A stretch of 64,000 nucleotides of DNA from Prevotella scopos JCM 17725. GTDB taxonomy: Bacteria; Bacteroidota; Bacteroidia; Bacteroidales; Bacteroidaceae. The position numbers were made by a program, and so were the translations under genes. The stretch is from contig NZ_CP072390.1 of NCBI RefSeq assembly GCF_018127785.1, positions 1,178,001-1,242,000 on the forward strand, written 5' to 3'. The notes under the pieces were generated by a model. That model did no database searches. It saw only the letters and a list, made by a program, of their open reading frames with translations, and was not told where the DNA came from. Of the stretch, positions 11,344-20,277 are shown piece after piece; within the stretch, counting starts at the first letter, position 1; each line of letters starts with the position of its first letter.

Positions 11344-12963
11344 ATGAAATACTTACTTCGCCCACTCTTTTTTCTAACTCTCCTCACATTGACAGGTTGT
11401 CTGGACGAGAATAGCAAAGACAGCCTCGATGAACAACATACCTACACGACAGATAGAGATGTATATGTCAACGCCGTCGCTACCTTGTATAACTACATAG
11501 GAAGTGATAAAGACAGTGAGGGATTACAAGGTACTTATCGTGGTGTATATGATTATAATACGTTCACAACCGATGAAGCAATCATACCTGTACGTGGTGG
11601 AGACTGGTATGATGGAGGCTTTTGGGCTGATTTATATACACATAACTGGGCAGAAGACAGTAAACCGCTCTACGATACATGGAAGTATCTCTATAAAGTA
11701 ATTGTATTCAGTAATGATGCACTTACAACTATCGACAAACATAAACAACTGCTTACAGATGAGCAGTACAAGGCTTATAGGGCGGAAGTTAGGGCTATCC
11801 GTGCCTTATACTACTATTACCTTATGGATATGTTTGGAAATATACCATTAGTAACTACGGCTGACGAAAGTACTGAAAACGTAGAACAAGCAAGTCGCCC
11901 TGAGGTATATCGGTTTATTGTAAAAGAACTACAAGAAGTCACCCCACTGCTTCCTACAGGTCATAGTAACCTTCTTGGCAAGAACTATGGACGTGTAACA
12001 CGTTCTGTAGCCAACTTCCTTCTTGCTAAGTTGATGCTGAATGGTGAGGTTTATTCTGATGCTGATTGGACAGATAATCAACAACCTAATGGTAAGCAAA
12101 CCTACTTTACCATCAATGGTCAGCAGATGAATATATGGCAAGCCTGCAAATATTACTGCGATGAGTTGACTGCTGATGGCTTTACCTTAGCAGCCGATTA
12201 TCTCAGCAACTTCTCTGTTAACAACGAGAATTCACCAGAGAATATCTTTACTATCCCACTCGACAAACACCTTTACAAGAGCCAATTCCAGTATCTCTTC
12301 CGCTCTCGTCACTACTCACATGGCGGTGCCTTCGGTACAGGCTCTGAGAATGGAGCCTGTGCAACTATTTCAACAGTGAAGACTTTCGGCTATGGTACCA
12401 GTAATGTTGACAAGCGATATGCTTATAACCTCTACTCTGACACTGTTCGAGTAGATGGAAATATCATATATTTAGAAAATGGCAAACCACTTGTTTATAT
12501 GCCACTTGCTGTAGAGTTAAATCTCACTAACAGCCCATATATCAAGACGGCAGGAGCAAGAATGGCTAAATATGAGGTGGACCGCAACGCCTTTAACGAT
12601 GGTAAAAGCCCAGACAACGACATTGTTCTCTTCCGTTATGCCGATGTATTGCTAATGAAGGCTGAAGCTGCAGTACGCAACGGAGAGAATGGTAATACTG
12701 AACTGAACCTCGTTCGCAGCCGTAGTGGCATGGGAAATAGAACTGCTACATTAGATAATATTCTTGCTGAACGCCTGATGGAACTAATGTGGGAGGGCTG
12801 GCGTCGTAATGACCTCATCCGCTTCAATCGTTTCCATCAGTCCTACGACCTTCGTACTGCACCCGCAACAGAAGCCGACCGTCATACTATCGTCTTCCCT
12901 ATCCCATCACGTGCATTAGACCTCAACGAAAAACTGAAACAGAATAAAGGTTATCAACGCTAA
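11344..12963 (+). CDS. SusD/RagB-type surface lipoprotein
   Basis: 539 residues, starting 32 bases after susC. The signal peptide ends in the lipobox LTGC (Cys at about 19). The central tetratricopeptide-like helices (KAYRAEVRAIRALYYYYLMDMFGNIPLV) and the C-terminal SusD block (RYADVLLMKAEAAVRNG, ELMWEGWRRNDLIRF) are both present. SusD proteins sit as a lid on the SusC barrel and bind the ligand before import. The pair forms a two-gene unit; no enzyme, sigma/anti-sigma pair or hybrid two-component regulator follows. Confidence 0.94.
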   Translation: MKYLLRPLFFLTLLTLTGCLDENSKDSLDEQHTYTTDRDVYVNAVATLYNYIGSDKDSEGLQGTYRGVYDYNTFTTDEAIIPVRGGDWYDGGFWADLYTHNWAEDSKPLYDTWKYLYKVIVFSNDALTTIDKHKQLLTDEQYKAYRAEVRAIRALYYYYLMDMFGNIPLVTTADESTENVEQASRPEVYRFIVKELQEVTPLLPTGHSNLLGKNYGRVTRSVANFLLAKLMLNGEVYSDADWTDNQQPNGKQTYFTINGQQMNIWQACKYYCDELTADGFTLAADYLSNFSVNNENSPENIFTIPLDKHLYKSQFQYLFRSRHYSHGGAFGTGSENGACATISTVKTFGYGTSNVDKRYAYNLYSDTVRVDGNIIYLENGKPLVYMPLAVELNLTNSPYIKTAGARMAKYEVDRNAFNDGKSPDNDIVLFRYADVLLMKAEAAVRNGENGNTELNLVRSRSGMGNRTATLDNILAERLMELMWEGWRRNDLIRFNRFHQSYDLRTAPATEADRHTIVFPIPSRALDLNEKLKQNKGYQR

Positions 12964-13130
12964 ATAAAACCTCCGTCAGCTCCATGCTTCTGTGTGAGGT
13001 TTAACGCTGTAAGGTTAAGAAATATATTGACAAAACATTCGAGAAAAAGGTAGGAAAATGCCTTAAAAGCGAGCTGCTTTATCGCTTCCGTAAGTTACTT
13101 GTTATCAGGTAGTTGCAAAAAGAGGTTTTA

Positions 13131-13213
13131 AAAGGTGCTTAATAAGGTTCTAAAAGGGCGTTAGTAAGACCTCAAAAGGGCACCTTTTGCAAGCCAATTG
13201 GGCGTTAATTACA
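13131..13213 (+). repeat. Dispersed ~80-bp repeat, copy 1 (GGTGCTTA family)
   Basis: Shares an aligned block of about 80 bases with 40122-40204 in the opposite orientation. Conserved cores are AAAAGGTGCTTA, AAAGGGCGTTAGT and AGACCTCAAAA. Within this copy AAAAGGTGC (13131) and GCACCTTTT (13180) are inverted, suggesting a palindromic intergenic element. Confidence 0.7.
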
Positions 13214-13332
13214 AGCCATTTTGTGGTCTTTACAAAATCAATATGTGAAAAAATTGGACAAACTTAAAGAGGTTTAGAGTGATAAGGTATGCATCTTGCG
13301 CATAGACTCTTAAGAAATATCACACAGCGAGG

Positions 13333-13360
13333 CTCTAAGTTTGCAGCAAGAAACTTAGAG
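13333..13360. terminator. Hairpin between convergent genes
   Basis: CTCTAAGTTT (13333-13342) and AAACTTAGAG (13351-13360) are perfect inverted arms over an 8-base loop. There is no strong T run on either side, so the terminator role is inferred from its place between converging genes. Confidence 0.5.
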
Positions 13361-13436
13361 TTGCTCTGTATGTCTTATTATATAATAGGTTTAAACTATC
13401 ACTTCATAATCTGAAAGAACCCTAACTAATAGGTTA

Positions 13437-14732
13437 CTAATCATGATAACTATTAATCAGATTCAAAAAGAAACGTCTGAAATCACTCCACTTATAATAA
13501 TAAGGTTTAGCGGTCGAAGGCAATGGTAGCGTAGCTTCTTCCTCATTGAGCAGTGCCTTTACAAGAACGTCTGCCTTTGGGTTCTTTGGGATCTTATAGA
13601 ACACAAGCTGAATATTAGCTGCCATTGGGAAGATACGTGAACCTATCCAACCCTTTGCTTCAAGACTATCAACCTGAAACACTTGTACGTAACTTCCATT
13701 TAAATCGAGCAGACAAGCCAACGGCATAACCATTGTTTCATGTCCGAAGCGAAGTGTAGCTCCTGGATGTGGAAGCGCAAGACAAGAATCTGCTTCAGTA
13801 ATAATATTACGCAAGAGATTACGCTGAGAGAAAGGCTGTTTAGCACCACTCTGAGGTGCACCTGCAAAGTGTAGATACCACCAAACATTGGTTCGCTGCC
13901 AAAGCCGATAACGTTCATCTGGCGTAAAAATATCATATAGTGATAACGAATGACGTATCTCCGAGTTCTGCACGAAACCAGCAAGGCTAAAGAGGTCGGT
14001 TATCAGCTGCTCTGCATTGACATTCTTGTCAACATAATCAGCATTTTTGAAAAGGCGGGACATCAATGGCTGATAATTCATATTGCGTTTCTCCCAATCC
14101 TTCATAGTTTCTTTAACCTCCTCACTCTCCTTTTGTTGAGCAAGTTTCTTGTCTGAAAAGTTCATGTAATACATATCATGTTCACTCGCATCGTGGCGAA
14201 TTCGCAAATGAGGATTCTGTCGTAAGAGTTCCTGTAGGGCATTCTCCATGGATAGAATACAACGGATAACCACCGTTGACTTGGCATCCACCCACACAGA
14301 ATCACGAAAAACAGATGGGAAACGTTTAAACATTCGTCGTGCAATCTGCTTATGTTGCTCAGCACCCAATGGTGTCAACTCGCCCCAACGCTTGTATGAC
14401 TCAGCATACATACGACGTATCTTACCCATTGTTTCCCTACCTTTCTCACTGAGGATACCAGCCGAATCAGCTCGCTCAAGCACCTGCAGCGGTCGAATAT
14501 AGTCTTGTCCTGATAAAAGATAACGCGATCCATGTCTTCCATAGTGAGAGATATAGACTGGGACATAGCCAATAGGAGGTGCCGTAAGTTTTCCTGAAGG
14601 CGTAGGATAGGCTACCCCATTACTTGCTGATAGTTCTGGCTTCGCATCAATATCTTTTCTGAATGACTGTGCTGTCACATGTAACGAAGACAGGAAAGCC
14701 ATCATACACAGCAGAGTGATTTGTTTTCTCAT
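13437..14732 (-). CDS. Secreted histidine-type (phytase-like) phosphatase
   Basis: About 431 residues from the ATG at 14732, which gives a clean signal peptide ending near VTAQ; an upstream in-frame ATG at 14804 adds 24 residues that spoil it and lies inside the likely leader. The histidine acid phosphatase hallmark RHGSR is at 66-70, with the nucleophilic His, and the distal HE proton donor is in RFGHETMV. Bacteroidales relatives include inositol polyphosphate phosphatases (MINPP-like). Probably periplasmic or vesicle-associated, releasing phosphate from organic esters; phytate as substrate is inference. A -7 element TATCTTTG lies about 80 bases upstream. Confidence 0.85.
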   Translation of the reverse strand: MRKQITLLCMMAFLSSLHVTAQSFRKDIDAKPELSASNGVAYPTPSGKLTAPPIGYVPVYISHYGRHGSRYLLSGQDYIRPLQVLERADSAGILSEKGRETMGKIRRMYAESYKRWGELTPLGAEQHKQIARRMFKRFPSVFRDSVWVDAKSTVVIRCILSMENALQELLRQNPHLRIRHDASEHDMYYMNFSDKKLAQQKESEEVKETMKDWEKRNMNYQPLMSRLFKNADYVDKNVNAEQLITDLFSLAGFVQNSEIRHSLSLYDIFTPDERYRLWQRTNVWWYLHFAGAPQSGAKQPFSQRNLLRNIITEADSCLALPHPGATLRFGHETMVMPLACLLDLNGSYVQVFQVDSLEAKGWIGSRIFPMAANIQLVFYKIPKNPKADVLVKALLNEEEATLPLPSTAKPYYYKWSDFRRFFLNLINSYHD

Positions 14733-14813
14733 ATCATAATAAATTTGTTTTATATTCTTATAAGGACGAAACCAAAACGCCATGAACGCACAGGGTGATT
14801 TCATCCTATCCTA

Positions 14814-14821
14814 CAAAGATA
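14814..14821 (-). promoter_or_regulatory. -7 element of the histidine phosphatase gene
   Basis: TATCTTTG on the minus strand. No TTTG is seen 19-20 bases upstream, so only the -7 part is supported. Confidence 0.5.
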
Positions 14822-14849
14822 AGCATTTTTCATGATTTTCGGAGGTTAA

Positions 14850-14894
14850 GGTAATAAAAGAAAATGAGAATGTGCCTATTAACACATCCTCATT
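14850..14894 (-). terminator. Likely terminator of the C1B peptidase gene
   Basis: Arms 14863-14874 and 14883-14894 pair at 11 of 12 positions. On the minus strand the hairpin is followed by a T-rich stretch. Confidence 0.55.
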
Positions 14895-14910
14895 TCTCTC
14901 TAATCCTATC

Positions 14911-14944
14911 CAGCCCTCCCCTCCTTTGGAGGGGTTGGGGGAGG
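14911..14944. repeat. GC-rich REP-like palindrome
   Basis: CCCCTCC-TTT-GGAGGGG (14918-14934) followed by TTGGGGGAGG, four bases past the peptidase stop codon. It is strikingly GC-rich in AT-rich surroundings. It resembles in style the C-rich and G-rich arms found inside the helicase gene at 42722-42843. Confidence 0.6.
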
Positions 14945-14947
14945 TCT

Positions 14948-16351
14948 TTACATATCCTCTTGGAACAATGGGTCCTCAGGAACAACCATTATTGGTTTCT
15001 GCTGAGCAGCCTTCATGATATTCTCTGGTACGTACTTATTATCAACAACCAGACGGAAGGTGTATTCATTAAACCAAGGATTACTCATAATCAAGTAACC
15101 ATTCTGACCATAAGAGGCACTCCAAGAGTTCTCTACCTTCCACTTCTTTGACTGACCATTCTCATCTAAGTCTACTGCTGTAAGTGTCATCGCATGGGTT
15201 GAACCACTGTCAAAGGTTGCAATACGCTCTGCCTTATTCATTGGGAAGCTTGTTCCGAAAAGTGTTCCATAGTCATAGTTATCCAAGTCAAGATAACCAC
15301 GCTTGCGGTCGAGCTGCTTACCCACATCATAACTGGTGTACATCTTTGTTGAGTCTTTCAGTGAAGCTATAGCCATCTTCGCAATATCTTCCATTGGAAG
15401 GTTCACATACTTCCAGTTATGACCATCGTAGGTATGACGGTCATACTCTATCTCGTAGGTCTTATAGTAAGGACGACGAGGGTCGTTCATTGCCATAATA
15501 AAGGTTCCATTGAGTGGACCTCCCACTGTCTCCTTATAGAATTCCTGTGGTGTATAGGTCTTAGCCTTACCAATCTGTTTACCGTTTTTATCCTTGAAAG
15601 CAAAGGTGAATGTCTTCACTGGCTCACCCAAAGAAAGTGAGAGTATATGATAGATATTACCCAACATCTCTGTCTTGCGTGCCTTGATAGCTGCCTTTGA
15701 CTTCTTGTCAGCTACCATCTTACGCAGTTCCAAACCATACTCACGTAGTTTTGATGACACAATCCTTGCCATACGAGAGGTATTTTCAGCTGAATAGGTT
15801 TCTTGCATGGCTTCCATGGGTACTACTCCATACTTCTCAACCAAGTCAGATACACCGCAGAATGTACCGCCATCACTGATAGGATTCTTAAAGAAGAACT
15901 GCACACGTGGGTCGTCTAATGACTTACCAGCATTGTCTATCACACCCTGCAACATCAAGTTAGCCTTCTCTAACTGGTCATAGAAAGAGAGGTAAACGTG
16001 AGAATATTCCACTCTCAATGTATCCTTATGGCGACGTGCAAAGTTAGCACGCAAAACATTCAGTCCTGTAAAGAGCCAGCAACGACCCGAACTTTTCTGA
16101 TCTTGGATATTCTGTTTCGGTGTCTCCACGCTAAAGTAGGTGTCTACAGGACCAGAATTACGGAAGTTACGAGCAAGGTCATCAATAGAATTTGTGGCGA
16201 TTGCATTCGATAAAGCACGGTCAGACTTAGTCAATCCAGACTTCTGAATCTGCTGCAACATCTGTGCATCAATACCACCATCTTTCGTCTGTGCCTGAAG
16301 TGTAAGCACCCAACTTAGCAAGCCACAGGCTATAAACATTTTCTTTCTCAT
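14948..16351 (-). CDS. pepC: Exported C1B-family cysteine peptidase (aminopeptidase C / bleomycin hydrolase type)
   Basis: 467 residues with a signal peptide ending near LQAQ. The papain-like triad is visible: Cys91 in QDQKSSGRCWLF, His in STHAMTLTAVD and Asn in KVENSWSASYGQNGYL. Family members form hexameric barrels that trim peptides from the N terminus. Most bacterial forms are cytosolic; the signal peptide here, known from other Bacteroidales forms, implies peptide trimming in the periplasm. That fits an amino-acid- and peptide-using oral anaerobe. A -7 promoter element lies 50 bases upstream. Confidence 0.9.
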   Translation of the reverse strand: MRKKMFIACGLLSWVLTLQAQTKDGGIDAQMLQQIQKSGLTKSDRALSNAIATNSIDDLARNFRNSGPVDTYFSVETPKQNIQDQKSSGRCWLFTGLNVLRANFARRHKDTLRVEYSHVYLSFYDQLEKANLMLQGVIDNAGKSLDDPRVQFFFKNPISDGGTFCGVSDLVEKYGVVPMEAMQETYSAENTSRMARIVSSKLREYGLELRKMVADKKSKAAIKARKTEMLGNIYHILSLSLGEPVKTFTFAFKDKNGKQIGKAKTYTPQEFYKETVGGPLNGTFIMAMNDPRRPYYKTYEIEYDRHTYDGHNWKYVNLPMEDIAKMAIASLKDSTKMYTSYDVGKQLDRKRGYLDLDNYDYGTLFGTSFPMNKAERIATFDSGSTHAMTLTAVDLDENGQSKKWKVENSWSASYGQNGYLIMSNPWFNEYTFRLVVDNKYVPENIMKAAQQKPIMVVPEDPLFQEDM

Positions 16352-16401
16352 TGTTTTCTTAATAATATTAAGGTAAAGGGTTATTAAAAACTTATTTTCT
16401 A

Positions 16402-16409
16402 CAAAGATA
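16402..16409 (-). promoter_or_regulatory. -7 element of the C1B peptidase gene
   Basis: TATCTTTG on the minus strand, about 50 bases before the start codon; no clear -33 TTTG. Confidence 0.5.
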
Positions 16410-16610
16410 CTATTTATTTCCCATTGTTGTTGTAATAATGTGTGAAAATCATCATTGATATTGATAAATTCTACCTAAAAGGGAAAGCTTAACAATTTCT
16501 TTTGGTGAAGAGAAAAGAGTTTATTTCATAAAAATTAAAGGCAGTACATGAAAAGAAGGAATCCTATCCTATCACTTTGACCATACTTTCAGGCATTTTC
16601 TATGTAAAAC

Positions 16611-16654
16611 ATTTGCGTATATTGTTTTTTTTTACGAATATTGCATACGCAAAT
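16611..16654. promoter_or_regulatory. Perfect 10-bp dyad upstream of the transglutaminase-like gene
   Basis: ATTTGCGTAT (16611-16620) and ATACGCAAAT (16645-16654) are exact reverse complements, separated by a 24-base T-rich spacer and ending 40 bases before the start codon. It could be an operator read by a dimeric regulator or a leader hairpin. The rest of the 340-base divergent interval shows only the -7 element at 16402-16409. Confidence 0.45.
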
Positions 16655-16693
16655 TAGCGGCTGATGAAAGTCGCATAAACTAAAAATAAATCT

Positions 16694-19291
16694 ATGAAGA
16701 AAATCTTATTGAGCCTGTTTCTTGCTGCTGTCAGCCTATCAAGCTATGCACAGCACTTTATAACAGACCCTAATTTCAGACAAAAAGTAGAAAATGCATT
16801 CCAAGCCAAGATGAAGGTTATTGGCAAGAAGTTCTATAACACAAAGGGGCTTCGGGTGTCTCCTGAAGAAGAGGAAGCCTTACGTTTCTTGTATGCTTAT
16901 ATGCCAATTGCCGATGCTACGGACTATCCTACGGCCTATCATCTTAAAAACATACGCACCGCCTTGCAAACAAGAAAGTCTATGGCATGGGGAAAAGATG
17001 TCCCTGAATTGCTGTTTAGACATTTCGTTTTGCCTATGCGTGTAAACAACGAGCCGCTTGATAGCTCTCGTGCTATCTTCTATCGTGAACTGAGTGAGCG
17101 TGTGAAAGGACTTCCTATGAAGGAAGCTATCCTTGAGGTAAACCACTGGTGCCACGAACGTGTTACCTACGAGCCTTCTGATGCTCGTACTTCTTCACCT
17201 CTTCAGTCTATCCGTACGGGTCGTGGACGCTGTGGAGAGGAGAGTACTTTTACGGTAGCTGCCCTCCGTTCTATCGGTATTCCAGCTCGTCAGGTATATA
17301 CTCCTCGATGGGCACATACGGATGACAATCATGCTTGGGTAGAAGCTTGGGCTGATGGCAAATGGTATTTCTTAGGTGCTTGTGAGCCAGAGCCAGTACT
17401 CAACCTTGCTTGGTTTAACGAGCCCGCATCACGTGCAATGCTCATGCACACACGTGCTTTCGGTGATTATGAGGGTCCAGAGGAGGTGATGTTACGTACC
17501 AATAACTTCACCGAGATTAACCTCATTGACAACTATGGCAGTACGTCTAAGATTGATTTTAAGATTATTGATAAAGATGGTAAGCCTGTTGACAACGCAA
17601 AGGTAGACTTCAAGATTTATAATTATGCCGAGTTCTATACCGCTGTGTCTAAGTACACAGGTACTGATGGAACGACCTTCCTCTCTGCTGGTAAGGGCGA
17701 TATGATTGTCTGGGCATCAAAGGATGGACAGTTTGGCTTTGCTAAAGCCACCTTTGGAAAGGATAAGTCAATCACCATCAAACTGGATTATAACGAGCAA
17801 AATATGCCAAAGGAGGCTGACCTCGACATCGTTCCACCTGCTTCAAATACCACATTACCAGCCGTTACCAAGGCACAGCGTGATGAGAATACTCGTCGTT
17901 TGACTTATGAGGATTCAATCCGTCATGCCTACATTGCCACCTTCCCAACGGCAGAGTCTATGAAAGATTATCGCTATCCAGCAGCTACTCCTTATATTGT
18001 TAAGGCACGTGGAAACTGGAAAACTATCAAGGCTTTTGTAGAGAAGTATGCTAATCAGCAAGATCGTGCCCTAAAATTGCTCAGTACTTTGAGCGACAAG
18101 GACCTCCGTGACATGCCAATGGAAATCTTGGAGGATAACATGAAGGCAAAGAGCAACCAACTCTCTCCACGTGTTGAGAGTGAAATGATTCTCAAACCGT
18201 TCAAACAATTCTTTGAGAAAGCCTTTGCAAAGGAGGCTGCAAGTTTCCGTAAGAACCCAGCTTTATTGGTTGAATGGATTAGAAAGAATATCAAAATGAA
18301 TCCTGATACTCGTGCAATGAGAATCCCACAGACACCAAGAAGTGTTTGGGAGAGCCGTATTACCGATAGCCGTAGTCGTGATATCTTCTTCGTAGATGTT
18401 GCACGCAGCTTAGGTATTGAGGCTCGTATGGATCCTGTGGCATGGAAGATTCAGTATAAGCAGAACGGCAAATGGGTGGATGTTGACTTTGATTCAGCAG
18501 CACAACAGACTGCGAAGACTGGTAAATTAGTACTGACATTCACTCCTGATGGTTTCCTCGATGATCCTAAGTATTATAGCCATTTCAGCATTAGTAAGAT
18601 TGTTTATGGACAGACATGGCTGATGAACTTTGACGAAGGTCAGGTCGACATGGGTGGCGGTGCTACATGGTCGAACACCTTTAAGAATGGGGCAACACTC
18701 GATGAGGGTACCTACATCCTCGTGACTGGTCAGCGAATGGCAGATGGTAGTGTACTTGCACACAGCCGTTTCTTCCAGATTAAACCAGGAGAGACGACTA
18801 CTCTCCCACTCGATGTACGTCAGGAAAGTGAAGGTGTGAAGGTGATTGGTAGCTTCAATAGTGAGGACTTGTTTGACAAAGATGGTCAGAGCGTTTCTAT
18901 CCTAAGCCAGACAGGACGTGGCTATTACGTTCTCGGCGTATTGGGTATCGGTCAAGAGCCAACCAACCACGCTTTGCATGATATTGAAAAGATGAAGGAT
19001 AAGCTCGACAAGTGGGGTCGTCCATTCGTCTTACTCTTTAAAAATGAGGCAGAAGCTAAGAAGTTCCAAGCACAGAAGGGTGAGTTCCCTAACCTCCCTG
19101 CGAAGACTATCTTCGGTATTGATAAGGATGGAACCATCCAGCAGGAAATAGCAAAAGAGATGAAACTCCGCAATACTGAACAGTTACCTATCTTTATTAT
19201 CGCTGACACCTTCAATCGTATTGTCTTCCTTTCTCAGGGATATACAATCGGATTGGGTGAGCAACTCGTTAAAACAAGTAGTAAACTTTAA
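16694..19291 (+). CDS. Exported transglutaminase-like (papain-fold) protein
   Basis: 865 residues with a signal peptide ending near SYAQ. A transglutaminase-like domain lies at ~120-240: Cys180 in GRGRCGEESTF and His213 in DDNHAWVEAW, with an acidic residue expected shortly after in FLGACEPEP. A carboxypeptidase-regulatory/Ig-like segment follows (~285-360: DKDGKPVDNAKVDFKIYNYAEF). The C-terminal ~150 residues resemble a thioredoxin-like region without a CxxC pair. Bacterial members are mostly proteases or amidases, and the substrate is unknown. It is a single-gene unit; its close neighbours are other exported hydrolases. Confidence 0.8.
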   Translation: MKKILLSLFLAAVSLSSYAQHFITDPNFRQKVENAFQAKMKVIGKKFYNTKGLRVSPEEEEALRFLYAYMPIADATDYPTAYHLKNIRTALQTRKSMAWGKDVPELLFRHFVLPMRVNNEPLDSSRAIFYRELSERVKGLPMKEAILEVNHWCHERVTYEPSDARTSSPLQSIRTGRGRCGEESTFTVAALRSIGIPARQVYTPRWAHTDDNHAWVEAWADGKWYFLGACEPEPVLNLAWFNEPASRAMLMHTRAFGDYEGPEEVMLRTNNFTEINLIDNYGSTSKIDFKIIDKDGKPVDNAKVDFKIYNYAEFYTAVSKYTGTDGTTFLSAGKGDMIVWASKDGQFGFAKATFGKDKSITIKLDYNEQNMPKEADLDIVPPASNTTLPAVTKAQRDENTRRLTYEDSIRHAYIATFPTAESMKDYRYPAATPYIVKARGNWKTIKAFVEKYANQQDRALKLLSTLSDKDLRDMPMEILEDNMKAKSNQLSPRVESEMILKPFKQFFEKAFAKEAASFRKNPALLVEWIRKNIKMNPDTRAMRIPQTPRSVWESRITDSRSRDIFFVDVARSLGIEARMDPVAWKIQYKQNGKWVDVDFDSAAQQTAKTGKLVLTFTPDGFLDDPKYYSHFSISKIVYGQTWLMNFDEGQVDMGGGATWSNTFKNGATLDEGTYILVTGQRMADGSVLAHSRFFQIKPGETTTLPLDVRQESEGVKVIGSFNSEDLFDKDGQSVSILSQTGRGYYVLGVLGIGQEPTNHALHDIEKMKDKLDKWGRPFVLLFKNEAEAKKFQAQKGEFPNLPAKTIFGIDKDGTIQQEIAKEMKLRNTEQLPIFIIADTFNRIVFLSQGYTIGLGEQLVKTSSKL

Positions 19292-19302
19292 TTAAGGAGA
19301 AC

Positions 19303-19429
19303 AAGGAGTTTAGGAGTGAAAGGGAGTTAAGACAATACTATCTGTTATTGTGATGTATGACTGTTAATCGTCTAATAAATTACATCTATAAAAGTATTGT
19401 CTTAACTCCCTTTCACTCCTTAACTCCTT
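19303..19429. repeat. Long inverted repeat (36-bp arms)
   Basis: Arms 19303-19338 and 19394-19429 are reverse complements with a single mismatch, around a 55-base spacer. The arms contain the internal direct motif AAGGAG / AGGAG / GGGAG. It lies between the transglutaminase-like gene and cutC and would form a very stable cruciform or RNA hairpin. It may act as a terminator but is far longer than one needs to be, so a palindromic mobile element is also possible. Confidence 0.8.
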
Positions 19430-19449
19430 TAACCCTCAAATAATCCAAC

Positions 19450-20226
19450 ATGAACCGAACTGATTTTGAGATAGAGATATGTGCTAATAGCGTTGAAAGC
19501 TGCATAGAAGCACAGAAAGGTGGAGCTAATCGTGTAGAACTCTGCATGGGTATTCCCGAAGGTGGCACCACTCCTTCGTATGGTGAGATAAAGATGGCGA
19601 GAGAAGTGTTGACTGATACACGTCTACATGTTATCATCCGCAATCGTGGGGGCAACTTCCTTTATACTGAACAAGAGCTTCAGCGCATGGCTATGGATAT
19701 TGATCTTTGTCGTGAGTTAGGTGTAGATGGTGTTGTCTTTGGCTGCCTTACAGCTGAAGGAGACATTGACATGAAATCCAATGAATATCTGATGTCTCAC
19801 GCAAAAGGAATGAGTGTTACCTTCCATCGTGCTTTCGACCGTTGCCGTGAACCTGAGAAAGCATTGGAACAGCTCATCTCTCTTGGTTTTGATAGAGTAC
19901 TGACTTCTGGACAGCAACCCACTGCTGAGGAGGGTATTCCCCTACTCCAGCGATTAAACCAGTTGGCAAATGGTCGTATAAAAATCATGCCGGGTTGTGG
20001 TGTGAACGAAAAGAACATTGCACGCATACGCCAAGAAACAGCCGTACCTGCCTTCCACTTCTCTGCCCGTGAGCCACAAACAAGTCGCATGACCTACTCT
20101 AATCCATCCGTTTATATGGGTGCAGAGGGTACCGATGAGGACACTATCATGTTAACAACAGAGCGCAGAGTGAGAAATACGATTGACGCACTGATGGGAA
20201 AAAGGCGTGATAGGGAAGATTATTAG
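19450..20226 (+). CDS. cutC: CutC family protein
   Basis: 258 residues, the family length. The N-terminal motif FEIEICANSVESCIEAQKGG and GANRVELC..PEGGTTPSYG are diagnostic of CutC, a TIM-barrel protein. Historically linked to copper homeostasis, but its biochemical role is unsettled; some authors consider it an enzyme of unknown substrate. There are no copper-handling genes beside it. It starts 20 bases after the large inverted repeat, which probably separates it from the upstream gene. Confidence 0.92.
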   Translation: MNRTDFEIEICANSVESCIEAQKGGANRVELCMGIPEGGTTPSYGEIKMAREVLTDTRLHVIIRNRGGNFLYTEQELQRMAMDIDLCRELGVDGVVFGCLTAEGDIDMKSNEYLMSHAKGMSVTFHRAFDRCREPEKALEQLISLGFDRVLTSGQQPTAEEGIPLLQRLNQLANGRIKIMPGCGVNEKNIARIRQETAVPAFHFSAREPQTSRMTYSNPSVYMGAEGTDEDTIMLTTERRVRNTIDALMGKRRDREDY

Positions 20227-20277
20227 ATATTAGAGAACACTTATATTACATAATTAACATTTAAATAGTATTTGATA

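Larger units (their letters stand above)
12964..13436. other. Gene-free interval between susD and the histidine phosphatase
   Basis: 473 bases with no credible gene. It holds an ~80-bp dispersed repeat (13131-13213) and a perfect hairpin (13333-13360). A weaker AAACCTC/GAGGTTT stem right after the susD stop codon may help end transcription. The genes on either side converge. Confidence 0.7.
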
